Assembly (NCBI GenBank): GCA_028751875.1
Contig: CM054143.1
Span: 64,122,176 to 64,186,175, forward strand
Direction: 5' to 3'
From: Rapana venosa
Lineage: Eukaryota; Mollusca; Gastropoda; Neogastropoda; Muricidae
Length of the DNA: 64,000 bases
Positions 31,661 through 43,924 of the stretch are shown here, piece by piece. The notes under the pieces were generated by a model. That model saw only the letters and a program-made list of their open reading frames with translations. It made no database searches and was not told where the DNA came from. The translations under genes were made by a program, and so were the position numbers. Within the stretch, counting starts at the first letter, position 1, and every line of letters begins with the position of its first letter.

Positions 31661-31851
31661 CACAGCAGCACGACATTGATCAACATCATTTAATTTACTG
31701 GGAAAAAGAAAGAAAGAAAAAATGAAAGGAAAAAATGAGAGGTGAAGAAAAGTATGAGAGAGGGAGAGGGGAAATTGTTGGGGAAGAATTGAAGCAATCA
31801 TTTATAATTCTTGTGATCAATATACCTTCTGTTTGGATGCAGGCAGACATG

Positions 31852-31852
<1 letters not shown>

Positions 31853-31891
<39 letters not shown>

Positions 31892-31930
31892 GAACGTACA
31901 TGTGCACGCACGCATGCGCACGCGCGCACC
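31853..31930. repeat. (CA)n and CG-rich microsatellite
   Basis: A CA run at 31,855-31,885 followed by alternating CACGCACGCATGCGCACGCG sequence. Confidence 0.9.
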
Positions 31931-32186
31931 ATACAACACTCTTTCATTCACTCATATACCCACACAAGTCCTTCGGATGATACTATAAATCGAGGCCCTG
32001 TGTGCCAACACTGGCAGAACATCTTGTGCATATGTCAAGTCCTGTTTCGCTCTTCGAAAAAGCAGGTCACCGCGCACCTGCGGGAACAGATGACAAAATC
32101 CACAAAACCGTCCACACACGGAAACTGGATGTGAAAAACAACACCACATGAGTGCTTATCCCATTATCCTCGATATGAAAGAACAA

Positions 32187-32216
32187 ATAAAATAAAATAA
32201 AATAAAGATAAATAAA
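32187..32216. repeat. (AAATA)n microsatellite
   Basis: Repeated AAATA units, four to six copies. Confidence 0.85.
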
Positions 32217-32295
32217 ACACACCCACATGTTCATGCACACACTTTCATCACACACATGTACACGCACATGCACTCACAGACACATGCACCCTACA

Positions 32296-32830
32296 TTATT
32301 TTGTCAAATATCTAAGTAGCTCAGAAAGCACATTGACTAATGGTTGTGTGTTGGAGAGGGAGTGCTGATGTCTCCCTAACACACTGGCGACTTCTGAACA
32401 TTGGGGGTTCCTGGGCTGGGAGGGGGGAAAGTGTGTGTCATGGAATAGTGTTGTATTGTCGTTGGTCACAAGGTGGGGTGGGGGTGTCGTCTTTTTGTTG
32501 TAGGCAGCAGGTTGTGTACGTCTCACACCTTTCACTGCCTGGGCGTAGCTGACTGTGTTGTAGCGGTCTGTATACGGTCGGTGGTTAGTCTCCGGCTTCA
32601 TGACTGGCGGCATGGTTTGATGGTTTCCGGGGAAACGAATGTTGAGGGCAAGCGTTCTGTTACCCTGGGGGCTGGGATGTAGAGCATCTTGGTACAGAGA
32701 CTTTTTAGGTGCTCCAGCCCTGGTGATGAAGGAGGGGGTGTTGTCAATAAACACAACCCCCTCTTGCCTGCAGGATTCCCTAAGAGAAGCTGTCTACTTT
32801 GAAGCCATGTCACGTAAGGGATGTCGTCGG
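32296..32830 (-). pseudogene. LINE ORF1 esterase (SGNH-type) C-terminal fragment
   Basis: A - strand frame of 152 codons (32,754-32,296), extended upstream by an in-register piece reading SLRESCRQEGVVFIDNTPSF. KKSLYQDALHPSPQGNRTLA contains D-A-L-H at 32688-32677, the D-x-x-H catalytic pair of SGNH hydrolases. A C-terminal basic/Gln-rich segment has YAQAVKGVRR. Several CR1/L2-group elements carry an esterase in ORF1, so a LINE origin is the best reading. The catalytic Ser block and the N-terminus are absent, and no ORF2 follows. Host-gene origin cannot be excluded. Confidence 0.6.
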
Positions 32831-32865
32831 AAGGGAGGGAGGATGGAGGAGGCCTGTAACCTGTG

Positions 32866-32910
32866 TGTGTGTGTGCGCGCGACCGCGCGCGCGCGTGCGC
32901 ATGCGCATGT
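32866..32910. repeat. (GT)n(GC)n microsatellite
   Basis: GTGTGTGTGTGCGCGCG followed by CGCGCGCGCGTGCGCATGCG. Alternating, Z-DNA prone. Confidence 0.9.
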
Positions 32911-32914
32911 GTGC

Positions 32915-33080
32915 ATTTGAATTTCTTAAAAACTGTTAATCATTGTTGGTTGCATGTGTAGAAATGGGTTGAACGGAAGCGCTTTGATTTGTTTTTGCAA
33001 GATATAGCACTTTCAAAAATTCCAATTATTATTATCATTATTAATATTATCATCATTATTAATGTTATTTCTATAGAGAA
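32915..33080 (+). mobile_element. LINE 3' tail ending in (ATT)n
   Basis: + strand: ATTGTTGGTTGCATGTGTAG, GAAGCGCTTTGATTTG, GCAAGATATAGCAC, then ATT repeats to about 33,065. Same tail as the copy at 33,257-33,365 but in opposite orientation. Only the tail is present. Confidence 0.75.
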
Positions 33081-33256
33081 TAGGAAATGACTAGACTGTA
33101 AATGGCATTTTATGGAGTTAACCTGACACTGACACATCTACAGTCACATTAATGTGGTTACAGTCCTCTCTTGTGGGATGATCATACTAAAACACAGGAT
33201 AATGAAAAGTTCTATTGTTCAGAGATCACATGAAAAGACAGAGCTCTACACATTGA

Positions 33257-36200
33257 CATAATAATAATAATAAATAAGAAATGGAATTCTTATAGCGCTA
33301 TATCTTGCAAAACATATCAAAGCGTTTGCACTCAACTCATTCTTACACAGCCATACAACCAGTAACAATGAATAGCTCCAACAAGTGCAAATGTGCACGC
33401 ATGCACGCACACACACACACACACACATATACATAGGTCACACACCCTGGCAGGGCGATAGAATCTTGGCTGTTGAAGGCAGGGAAAAGCTATGAGATGA
33501 AGCAGGAGAGGAGAATCTTAGGTTTGAAATAAATATGTCTTGAGACTGGATTTAAAAGTATCATAAGAAGACTTTTTGCAAAAAGAGAGAGTGAGGTCAT
33601 TCCACATTGATGGACCAGAAAATTAATAGAGAAAGAGCGACGGCCGATGGTGGATTGGTTGAATCTAGGTATTCGTAAGGAGAAGGTATCTGCAGCACAG
33701 CGGAGGGAACGAGGAGTGTACAAGTGAAGACATTCACAGAGGTAGGAGGGTGCAGTTTTGTGGAGACATTTGTAACAGAGGATACTGATCTTATTGTTTA
33801 CTCTTTGCGGCACAGGCAGCCAGTGAAGAGATCGCAAGAGAGGGGTAATGTGCTCAGATTTTTTCTATCTGAGGACTAGTCTAGTCGAGCTGCAGAGTTT
33901 TGTATGCATTGAAGGGAGTGGATTGATGATGCCGGTAGACCATCCAAAAGAGAATTGCAATAGTCAAGACGTGAAAGAATGAGAGACGTAATGAGTTTGG
34001 ATGTTGCATCTGTGGACAGGTACTTCCTAATTGCACTAATACGCTGTAGTTGATAGTAGCATGACTGGCAGGTCTGGGTAATGAATTTTTTTTATAGAGA
34101 GTGTGTTGTCAATAATGACCCCTAGATACTTCACAGCAGTGGAAAGAGGGACTGATATATTGCCAAATTGTATTGAAGTCTGTTGCAATGGAAGAGAGTT
34201 TGTGTTTGGTCCTACAAGCATGGTTTCTGTTTTATCTGCATTTAGCTTAACTTGTTCTGTATCATCCAATTTTGGATATCTTGAAAGCAGTGGGCCATAT
34301 TTGTCAAGAGAGAGGAGATTTTCCGCGTGTCACTGCTTAGAATCTGAGAGTCATCTGCATAAAATGATGGTTGATCTGATGATGGTTTTTATGTGACAGT
34401 GAAGCAGTGTAGAGGGTGAAAAGAGCATGGCCAGAACAGAACCCTGCGGAATCCACATTCAATCTGGCAGGTACTGACTGAATCTTGTTTACTGCGACTT
34501 TTCGGAATGTCGGTAAGGTATGAACTAAACCAGGTAAGGGCTGTACCAGTAACACCAAACGTTTTTTGAAGTATGGGAGAGAAGAATAGAGTGGTCAATA
34601 GTGTTGAAGGCTGCAGATAAGTCGTGAGAAAGGAGATTTTCTCCGAGTCAGAAGCGAGTAGAAGGTGTGTTTAAGGTGTGGATAAGGGTAGTTGCAGTGC
34701 TCTGGTTGATGTGATAGGCAGACTGAAATGCGGGAAGTGACTGTTAGAGAGAAGGTGGTTGTGTTGAAGCTGTTTCAGAAATACTTTTTCAAGGACTTTA
34801 GAGATCAAAGGTCGGTTGGACACATGTCTATAGTTCTTCAAAATGTAGGGGTCAAGGTCATGCTTTTGAGTAGAGATGTGACTTTAGCAGTTTTTAGAGC
34901 TAAAGGAACATTTCCAGAAACAAGAGATAAGTTTACTATTTTTGTGATAGTAGGTAAAGTTGTGGAATTGTGCGAAAAGAGAAGCAGGCATGGGGGTCAA
35001 GATCACATAATTTTAAAGTCATTCCTTTCAGAATTGTCGCGATTTCTTTCACGCTTACTGGATGAAAGAAAAGGAGGGGAGTGCCAAAGCATTGGGGTTC
35101 AGAAATTGCAGGTTGAAAAGGAGTCTGATCCAAACTAGAGCGAATGTTGCGGACTTTGTCAGAGAAGAATGCAGAAAATATAGAAGGAAGTTCAGAGTGG
35201 TCGTGGATACAAGGCAGAGGGCTAGCCTTTGCATGTCCAAGAAGAGTGGATGTGAGGGAAAAGAGAGATTTCATAGACGTGGCATCGAGAGTTTGAGAAG
35301 AGTAATACTTTATTTCTGCTGAATGAATTAAGGTTTTGACTTTGTTGATTTGTTTACAAAGAAGCTGTTTGTTTATTTAAGTTTTTGTTTTTCATCATTG
35401 CCGCTCTGGGTGTCGGCATTTGCGTTTTGCGACCAGGATGTCACAGTTGTACCATGGTGTACATGGCCTATCAGGCATGAGATAGTCAGTAGGAGGAGCA
35501 TGCTCATCAAGGAGTTGACTGAGGACGGTATTTTAGTGTTTAGAAGGGTCAGTATGGTCAGTGGTTTGTGATAGGCGTTCAGCAGCTTTGGAAAGAAAAG
35601 TTTGAATTAGATTAGCCTTGATGTTGCTACGGGTAATGCACTTCATCTTTCTGATAGGCTTTGCAATGTTGAGAAAGAAAAAAAGTGACAGAATGATCAG
35701 AGAGCAGTTTGTCAGTGACAGATACAGACTGAAATGTGACTAGACCTTGTGAAACATCAGTAATAAACCAGTCAAAAATGTGGCCTGATCTGTGTGTCAG
35801 TTCGTTTACCAGCTGGGAAAGAGAGTGATTTGATAAAGAAAAAAACGCTTGACATCAGGAGATGACTGGTTGTCGAAGTGGAAGTTCAAGTCTCCAAGAA
35901 TGATAAGGTTTTTTTGAGAGAGTCTGTAATGGTCAAGGAGTGACTGAAACTCTTGGTGGAAAAAAAGGCAATAGAAAGTAATAGAGTGGCAAGGTAAGGT
36001 GAAGTTGAGTTCAAAGACTTCGAAAGATTCGGGTGAAAAAGGTAGGGAGGTAGCAGAAAGAAAGAGCTGGATGCAGTGTGTTTTTTGTAGATGATGTCAA
36101 TGCCACCTCCACTGGAGAGTCAGGGGAAAAAAAAATAAATTTGTAGCAGGTGGAGTAGCGTTTTATCTTTTTTTCGTGGCCCTAGTGGTTTTTAGCAAGC

Positions 36201-36640
36201 TCTGTAAAAAAAAGTTAGATCTATGTTGTTACAGAAAAAAGTCAGCTTTTCCCATCAGGGCAAGGGATTTCGCATTTAGTAGACACATAAAAAAAGGTTT
36301 GAGGAACGGAGGCTGGGAAGAAGGGGAGGACTATGACATTGGGGAACGGGAAGAGGGTGAGGGGCAGGGTTGTACGTGGAAGAGCAGACTTTTGGATGGT
36401 GGAAAGGGGGGAAGGGGGTGAAAGGACTGGATAGGGGGGGATTTAGAGTCTAAAGCAGACAGAAACAAGTAAAAAACCTATTAGTCAGAGTCACACACAA
36501 AATGAAACAGTGGAGGACCAAAAAGTGAGGCAGTGTTGGGGCGGAAACATTTTTGCAGTATGAGTCAGAAGTGGGGGGGGAGGCAGTTCGGAGAACAGCT
36601 GCATCATATCCCATGTGTGTTCCTCTTTGGTTTTCCCACG
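33257..36640 (-). mobile_element. CR1/L2-group LINE, nearly complete, decayed
   Basis: From high to low coordinates on the - strand: a 5' coding part with LNAKSLALMGKADFF (about 36,280-36,230), endonuclease (IDIIYKKHTASSS, LIILGDFNFHFDN at about 35,910-35,870), linker, reverse transcriptase (WFSSYLTD, HHFYADDSQ with YADD intact at 34361-34350, KLNADKTETMLVGP, VKYLGVIIDNTLS) and the C-terminus MRSLHWLPVPQRVNNKIS, AADTFSLRIPRFNQSTIG. The 3' tail has CGCTTTGATATGTTTTGCAA, AGCGCT and (ATT)n. Same family as the copies at 20,800 and 11,780. Frameshifts throughout. The 5' limit is blurred because sequence quality falls beyond 36,400. Confidence 0.92.
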
Positions 36641-38617
36641 AAAATTCCAAGGTTTTTACAATTGCTCTCTACCCCTTTTCATTGGTGAAAACGACCGGGG
36701 GAAAATTTTTCAATTTGTTACAGTTGAGTCTTTGCAGTGGAGTGACAAACAAGGCAGTGGGGAGGGGGGATGGTTTTTGGTCGGAAAACATGCGAATTTT
36801 GGGACCCGTAGGGTCAGGGTTAAAGGGGTTTGCAAAGCCCGCACAATGTGGTAAACACAAATCATCTGTCAATGACATTTTGAAAATAAATATCAAATGA
36901 AGAAAATTATAAAGTGAAATATTTCGAAAGTCATATAATGCCAAAGAAAACTGTTCTAACTGCTGGATTCCGGGTTTTGCAACAAACACAAAGATATGAA
37001 AATGTCCAGGAAGGAGTTTGGAGAACCACAGCAATCACACCTCCATCACAGACATGCCCCTGGCAGCCACCGGGAAAAAGGGAAGATTTTCAACTCAGGG
37101 AATCACTTCTTCATATACAGCACAAAAGACTGGGGCCACCGTACCCCATACTGCAAAAAAAAAGATGACAAGGGGTCTGCGGTGTGTGTGTGTGTGCGGT
37201 GTGCGCGCCCAGCAAGAAAGCGAAAATAAAAACAAAAAAAACCTTGGAAATTTTTAAAAAAAGCGATAACAAAAACCGGGGTCCCTTTTTATTCGCTAAT
37301 TTTTTACAAAAAACCCCGGGTAAAATAGAAACTGTATAATTTTTTTAAGCGCTAGGCACCAAACTCCTACCTCAAAACAAATCTTCTGTTTCTCTGAATA
37401 AATCTGATTTCACAATAAACGGGAAAGTACCCAACCAGGGAGTCTAAAAGTGTTAACATCATCATTTTATCATCATCATCTTTTCTTCAAAACCCACTGG
37501 AGATCTGATGGGGCTTGGAGGGGCAGGGATAGGTCAGAAAGGGGAAAAGGGGCTACCCCTTGGGGGCTCCGGTGTTTCTGCGGGCTTTTTGGGCAACATT
37601 GCAGACGGGGGGGAATGTCGGGAAGAGACTGGGAAGTAAGGCATGCCCAGGAAAAACCGATTGCTTTTGCGGGACGCATAAACGGGTCCATGGGCTTTTT
37701 CAAGATGAGGATGTTGGGATGCAGAGTGCCAAAGACGATGCCACCAAGATCCAATAAGGCCTTTAGCCCCATTTACGCACGGAGGTGCGTACATCTTCCT
37801 GACTAAGTCCAATTTTTGGGGCTGGCCGGGTGTCATTGACTTTTTGGTTCTAGGGGGACAGCCATTCCATCCTGTTGAGGATGAGGCTGCTCATTTTCCG
37901 CTAGGCTGGCCTTTTCCGTCCAAAATTTTTCTCTGGTGTGGCTTTTGGGAAAGTGTTCGGGCCGCTGGGTCAAGGGCTGATGTTGGTTGCCGCTTGGCCA
38001 GCAGCTGTCCCATGGGGCCCGGGGTTATTTGGGCAAAACCAGAGATCGGTTGGGCCCTAGCCCCCTAGTTAGGGCTCTCCACGGGTTGTGGCTTACGTGG
38101 GGGGGGCAGGCTTTCGGGCCCGGGGGGCCATGCTGGGGCTTGGGGCGCACTTTTTTCCTTTAGGCAGCATTCAACTTGTGGGCGATCTGAGCTTCTACGT
38201 AGTGTGGAATTTGGCACGCACAGGTCGCTTCGTGTTCTTCGTGCCTCCCTCATCCACAAAATTTAACCCCCCGGGAAACTTTAAACCTCCTCCCCCCGAA
38301 GAACCTTTCATGTTTCCGCAGGAAGGGGGTGGACCCTGCTCACAAGTGTGATAAGCAGGCTGGAGTCAGGGTGTCAGTTTTTGGGGGTTTGGTTTTGGCC
38401 ATTAAAGTCTCAAGGCAGAAGCATTTTCACAGACAATTTGGTAAGGCCCTGTAAACCTTGAAAGAAGGTGCTCCAATGTTGTGAATTTTTTTTGAGGTTT
38501 CCCCTTCCTCAGCATTTTTGGAAGGTTTTTTGGGAAGCTCATCTTCCAGTCACCCAGAAACCATCCAACGCTTTATATTCATCTTAGCTGCAGGTTGACT
38601 ATCAGTTTGGTTTTCCC

Positions 38618-38825
38618 CAATGAAGCCATCAGCATCCTTTTTTCACGTGAAGCCATCAGAAACCTCTTCACTATGAAGCCATCAGACCCTTTTCCTGATG
38701 AAGCCCTCAGCACCCTCTTCACAATGAAGCCTCAGAAACCCTTTCACTAATGAAGCCATCAGCACCTTTCATGATGAACCCCTCAGCTCCTCTTCCGAGA
38801 AGCCCCCCTCATCCCCTTCAGGGGG
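38618..38825. repeat. About 25-bp tandem repeat, eight copies
   Basis: The unit is approximately TGAAGCCATCAGCACCTCTT plus CAC. Copies are spaced 24-29 bases apart with substitutions and indels, decaying toward 38,820. Length variation may partly reflect consensus errors. Confidence 0.85.
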
Positions 38826-39546
38826 AAAAAACTTGAGCATCAGAGAAATGTGCACAATAATTTTGAGGGTAAACTCCTCGACATTTGGGTAGATGGGCTA
38901 GGGTCTGCTTCTTCCCCCCCTGTTCCCCCCTTGCTAGCTGCCATCGCGCTGGGGTTCACCAGACGGACTAATTTTCTTTACCCAAAAATTTCCCAAAACC
39001 CTATCCTCTCATATCCCCTTTTGATGGTGCAAAGCAGCAAAAAAAAAAGGCATTGTAAAGTTAATGGAACAAAAACGCTTAGCCTTTTTCTAGCAACTGT
39101 AGACGGGCTTTGGTCTTTTTTCAGTCTCAACTGCAATGGTGGGAAAGGTCTCCTCAAGCCCAAAAGAATTTTAAATTGCTTTTCACAGGTGGTCCCGATT
39201 TAGACACAGAACTGCAAAGGTTTCAGGATCACGGGAGAAAAACTAAATACCCTCCCTGTCCCTTGTGTAGCAAACACACTAAATCTAGCAAACAAACAAT
39301 CGCATCAAAAAAAACCTCCTCAAATCATATTTTACCCCTCTCTCCTCTCTCCCCTTCCCCCTCCCCCCCTCTCTTCCTCCTCTCCTCTCTCTCCTTTTCT
39401 TTTTCTCTCCCCCCTCTCCCCTTCTCATACATAGATTTTTTTTGGTTTTTGGTTTGGTACAATTTTGTTTGTTTGATATTGTTCTTTTTTTTTATGCCCA
39501 GGGGGGCTGGTTGTGGGAAATTTTTTGCTTATGCCATTGCCCTTTA

Positions 39547-39606
39547 AATAACATTCATTCATTCTTCTTTCATTCATTCTTTCATTATTCTTCATTCATT
39601 CATTCC
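39547..39606. repeat. (ATTC)n microsatellite
   Basis: ATTC/TTCATTC units with small interruptions, followed by a CT run. Confidence 0.85.
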
Positions 39607-39859
39607 CTCTCTCTCTCATGTTCTCTATATCTTGCTTCCCTTTCCTTGTGGCGGGTCTGTGTGTGTTATTTTCCTTCAATTATAGCAGCATGCATTTTTT
39701 CCCCCTTTTATCAATTTTTTTAATTTGTTGAGGGCGGGATGTAAAAAACATGTAATGCTTAATTCTTACCCTCTGAAAATTGTTAAAAAATTGTTTCCCC
39801 CTCCTCTCCACAAACCACATAAACGCGCGCGCACGCACACGCCACCACACACACACACC

Positions 39860-40134
39860 AACACATCACAAACCACTGGGCGTGTTTTCACCGCTAATAA
39901 GGAATACTCTTCAGAATTTTTTCCCCAGAAACTGATAAAAAGGGGCAGGAAGTATGTAGCCTGTTTGACCCACTGTTTTTTGAAAAACTCAAACCTGGCT
40001 TTTAGTAGGTCTGCTGCGGCATTTTTGTATTTTTTTTTCCATGTTTTTTCTCTGTAGAAACCCAAGGGTTTACCAAATATGAGATAATTCTGCATAGCGA
40101 CTGCTTTTGCCCACGAAATTTCTTTTTTACCCAA
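39860..40134 (-). CDS. Exon-like open frame, unknown protein
   Basis: The - strand is open for about 90 codons with a plausible globular composition (AMQNYLIFGKPLGFYREKTW, NAAADLLKARFEFFKKQW, ATYFLPLFISFWGKNSEEY). It stands out from the F/K/G/P-biased frames around it. After the residues KTRPV comes a GTTTGT donor-like site leading into a (GT)n intronic-type run. Consensus errors may have altered residues. Family not recognised. Confidence 0.35.
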
Positions 40135-40264
40135 AACAAAAAAACGTGTCTTCGGGAATTATCATCGGGCTGTTTCCACCAAGCTTGTTGAAAAAAGATG
40201 TTCTTTTGAGCCAGAACCCCAAAGACCCGGATTTATCCGGTTTTTTTGCATTACGAACTGATGG

Positions 40265-40453
40265 TTTTTCAACACCCCTGTGACGGGCGACTGTCGCCAG
40301 ATACTTCCCCCGCAGAGCTGGACCCAGTACACCTGGGGGGGATGAGGAAAAGGAGTAAAGTGTCTTTCCCAAGGACACAACAGAGCCGAGCGGGGATCGA
40401 ACCCGGACCTCTGGAACACGGTTGACCCCCCTAAACCACTCGACCACGGCCCC
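40265..40453 (-). mobile_element. tRNA-derived SINE
   Basis: The - strand starts GGGGCCGTGGTCGAGTGG at 40453. Box A TGGTCGAGTGG (40446-40436) fits the consensus fully, and box B GGTTCGATCC (40403-40394) fits the core. The tRNA-like head is about 72 bases with a near-complementary end (CGGCTC). A body then follows with AAAGACACTTTACTCCTTT and CCAGGTGTACTGGGTCCAGC. The anticodon arm is distorted by a G6 run, so it is not a functional tRNA gene. Confidence 0.8.
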
Positions 40454-43424
40454 TTAGCTTTTTGTAAGCCTGAAATTTTTTTGCCAGAGGGGTAAATTAA
40501 TTAACGATTAAACCTTTTGGGAAGGAGTTTTTTAATTTGTCCGAGGTTTTGTAATTTCCATAATTTTTAGAAATAAATAGTCGAAGTCTGTTAAATTTTT
40601 AAAAAAGGAACAAAAAAAGGCTGAGAAATTTATTCAGGAAAAAGAAAGAAAAAAAATGCTACACAAATGTTTTACATCAAAACTTCTTTAAAATGCTACT
40701 CAAAGAAACAGGATTTTATTTTTGAGAAATATTGCCAGGATTGTCGTCAATAAGAGTTTTATAGTTTGTTTTTATTTTTAAGATAGCCATTTTTTACTTT
40801 TTTTTAAAAGGGTTTAAAATTTAGAATGTCTGTAAATGTGCAAGTTTTTTATTCTGGGTAAATGTTTGAGGAGCCAAATTCCCCAAAAAAAAACAACCCT
40901 GTTTCATGGGACTTTGCTTTTGGGGTCCACAGCACACAGGATTGATCATCAGACTGCCCCTGGAACGTTGGTATTGGGGCCCCAGTCAAAAATATTTTGA
41001 TGAAAACTGCACCAAGTTCATACTCGTCATCAAAAAATATCCTTGTGCAAACCCTTTTAAAAAAAAAAAAAAAAAGCAAGATTGTCTGTTTTTCCTGTCG
41101 GGTAGTCAGCCTGGCTTTTTTCTTGTTTTGACTTGAAGAATTAAAGGAATGTTGTTGGGGCATTTTTTGTTGTTTTTTCTTTATGTACAAGGAAAAAGGT
41201 TTTGGGAATTGTTTTCAGTCCCCAAACATCATGTTTCTTTTCATGTAGATTTCCCTCTGGCTTGCAAATCCAGCATCATTGTGGCTTGGTTTTGTTTTGG
41301 CTTTTTGATCTCATCCCCCGCTTCAATCTTCCCCCCTCTTTCATGCAGTCCATTTTTCTCTCTTTCTTCTTTTCTTTTGTCTCTAACCATAAACCTTCAC
41401 CTTCCTTCACCGAGTGCCGACATGTAGAGTGGGATAAGACTCTACAAGAAGACGTCAGTTTTTGGATGGGAGACTTTTCCTTTCCATTTCAGCAGCATGC
41501 TTTTTGTTTGTTTGTTTGTTATTTCGTTTTTACAACACGATTGTCTTGAGGCACAACCGCACCTTTCAATTCGAAAGCTTAATAACAGCAATGATCTGAT
41601 AACATACAACCCAAAAATGGGATATGCGTTTCTTTGACCTTCCATGATGTCACTCAGGGAAACGAGCATCAAACATGCCCGGATTTACTTGCAAAACCCC
41701 CCGTAATACATGTCAGCATGACACAAGACCCCTGAAGGAAACATTGAGAAAATTTTTAAATTTAAATTTTAGACAAAGGGGAAAAGCAGCAGGGGCAGGG
41801 CTATAGAGAGGTTTTTAGGGTTAGATCAATTGCCTCTTTCCCCCGTTTTTTGTTTTCAAGTCACTTTCTTGTTTCGAGAACCCCGTGTAATGGCTAAAAA
41901 AGTGTGATTTATCAAAAATTTTTATGGTCCTTTGCAACTTACTGTTCAAGGTTTTCTTTAAGGGGGGAAATTTCAAAACGAGGTGCTGACTAAAGAAAAC
42001 AAAGCTACTTCATTCTCCCGGCTGTTGCAAAAAGAAAAAAATAAGTTATAGGACGAAGAAACATGATCTCCCCCCTTTTATTACAAGCAATACTTAAGGA
42101 AGAAAATTTTAACATGACTTTCCCTAGATGTAACCAGAGATTTTAGCAATTTGGTACTAGAAAGGGCAAGATGAACAACATGGGGCCAATAACTTCCAAC
42201 CCTTTTCGTATTTAAAAATGACGTATTTCACTCATTAATACATAATGGTGTTTGCATTACCCTGACAGTGCGCCTTTCCATGCGAGAAAGGGTTGCTTCT
42301 AGGGCCGTTTTGGGCTGGGGTCATCAAGGTTTGTGTTTTTCCCCCCCAGGGGCAAAGTATTTCAAGGTGGCTTGCCCGTGAACCCTGATTTGAGATTTCC
42401 GAGCATTTTCTTCCCCTTTGTTCTCTGCATTCTTTTTTCTTTTCAAGTGAAGTGTTATATTAAACGATGAAAGGGTAAAGTGGAAATAAACTTAAGACCT
42501 AGCTTCTTAAACTAAAAAGACTTTAATTGGGGGGGGGGGGGGGGTTTGTTGGGGTAACTTTTTATTTATGATTTCTGCTTCAAAGGGGCTGAAGAGAGTC
42601 TTTTTCCAACATTCCCTCCCCCCCCCCAAGCCTAGAGTTAGTCTGGTCTTTGTTAAGTTCACTTTCTTTGTTAAACAGAGTCTTTTTTACCAGGGAACAA
42701 TCATGGACTTAACCAATTTTACAGCAAACAGATCTTTCAGCAGAAAAAATGTTCCTGGATCTATTTTTTTCATAAACTTTGAAAACTGCAATTAATGGAA
42801 ATTTTTTTAAAGTTTACATTAGTTTTTTGGGGCTAAATTTTTATGTTGGTAGGATCGGAAATGAAAAAAACAAAAATGATTTGATAAAATTTTAAACAGT
42901 TTACAAGATTTTGGGAAAGCACACACACAAATTAACCAGAAATATTCAAGTGGTTGAAAGGAAAAGGACGGGGGAAAAGCCAGGATGAACACGGTTTATG
43001 AAGTACACGTGCTTCCCTCACCCTCAAATTAGGGGTTTTTTCCCAAATTTATTTTCTTGTCCAAAACAAAAATAATGTTAACCTAGCTCATTTACTCACC
43101 CAAAAAACAGCAAAACACATCAGAGAGAGAGGGTCAGGAGAGATGGGGAGATGACTTGGGGTTAGAAAGGATTTTGGATTTATAGTTTTTATTCAAATGA
43201 AATTTCGATTTAGGTTAAATGGGGTTTTCGGTTTGTGTGTTGTGTGTGTTGTGTGGTGTGGGTTTGGGGGAGGGAAAACAAGAGATTGACTGATTGAAAG
43301 ATTTATTTAATTTATTGATATCTTTTTCCCAGGGGGACAGATAAGTCGACACTTTTTTCATCCGGCCCTTTCCCTAAGAAGGACTGTCATTGTGTACAAC
43401 AAATAATTTCAAGCAAACTAACAA

Positions 43425-43500
43425 AGTTATTGAGAGAGAGAGAGGAGAGGAGAGAGAGAAGAGAGAGAAGAGGGGAGAGGAGAGAGAGAGAGAGAAGGGG
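43425..43500. repeat. (GA)n microsatellite
   Basis: GAGAGAG runs with GGAG and AAGAG interruptions. Confidence 0.9.
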
Positions 43501-43924
43501 AGATTACAACTATTTATCTTATTCATGCTCTTGGGAATGCCTTGTCTTCGCTGCAACAAAAAGAGGAACTTACCACCGCGGGATTCGGTAGGTGAAATGT
43601 CTCCCCCGTGTTTCCCCCCCCCCACACTCACGCACGCCGCACGCACCACGCCGCACACTGAAATTTATCAAAGGTTAAAAATGGGTTTTTAAAAACATTT
43701 GAATGAAGAAAAAGAAGCAGAAGACGCAATCCGGGGCAAAGTTTCCCGACAGAAAGGGGCCCCAATATTTTAAAAACATGTTGGCCAACAAAATTTTTTA
43801 TTTGTTCGAGGGAATTGGAAGAGACTGATTTGAAAATCGATCGCAGTTGTTTAGGTACATACGGCTGAATTATCCCAGAAACATAAATAGGAGATACATC
43901 TATGACAGAGTTAAAGCTAATAAG

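Larger units (their letters stand above)
36641..43860. other. Degraded-consensus region, few readable features
   Basis: Runs of three or more identical bases become increasingly common and reading frames break every few dozen bases. A G15 run stands at 42,530-42,544. Apart from the repeats, SINE and exon-like frame listed separately, nothing could be assigned. Homopolymer length errors make the absence of genes uninformative here. Confidence 0.6.

Noticed and set aside
40382..40453. Functional tRNA gene on the - strand
   Set aside because: Boxes A and B are good, but the anticodon arm is disrupted and a conserved non-tRNA body follows, which is SINE structure.
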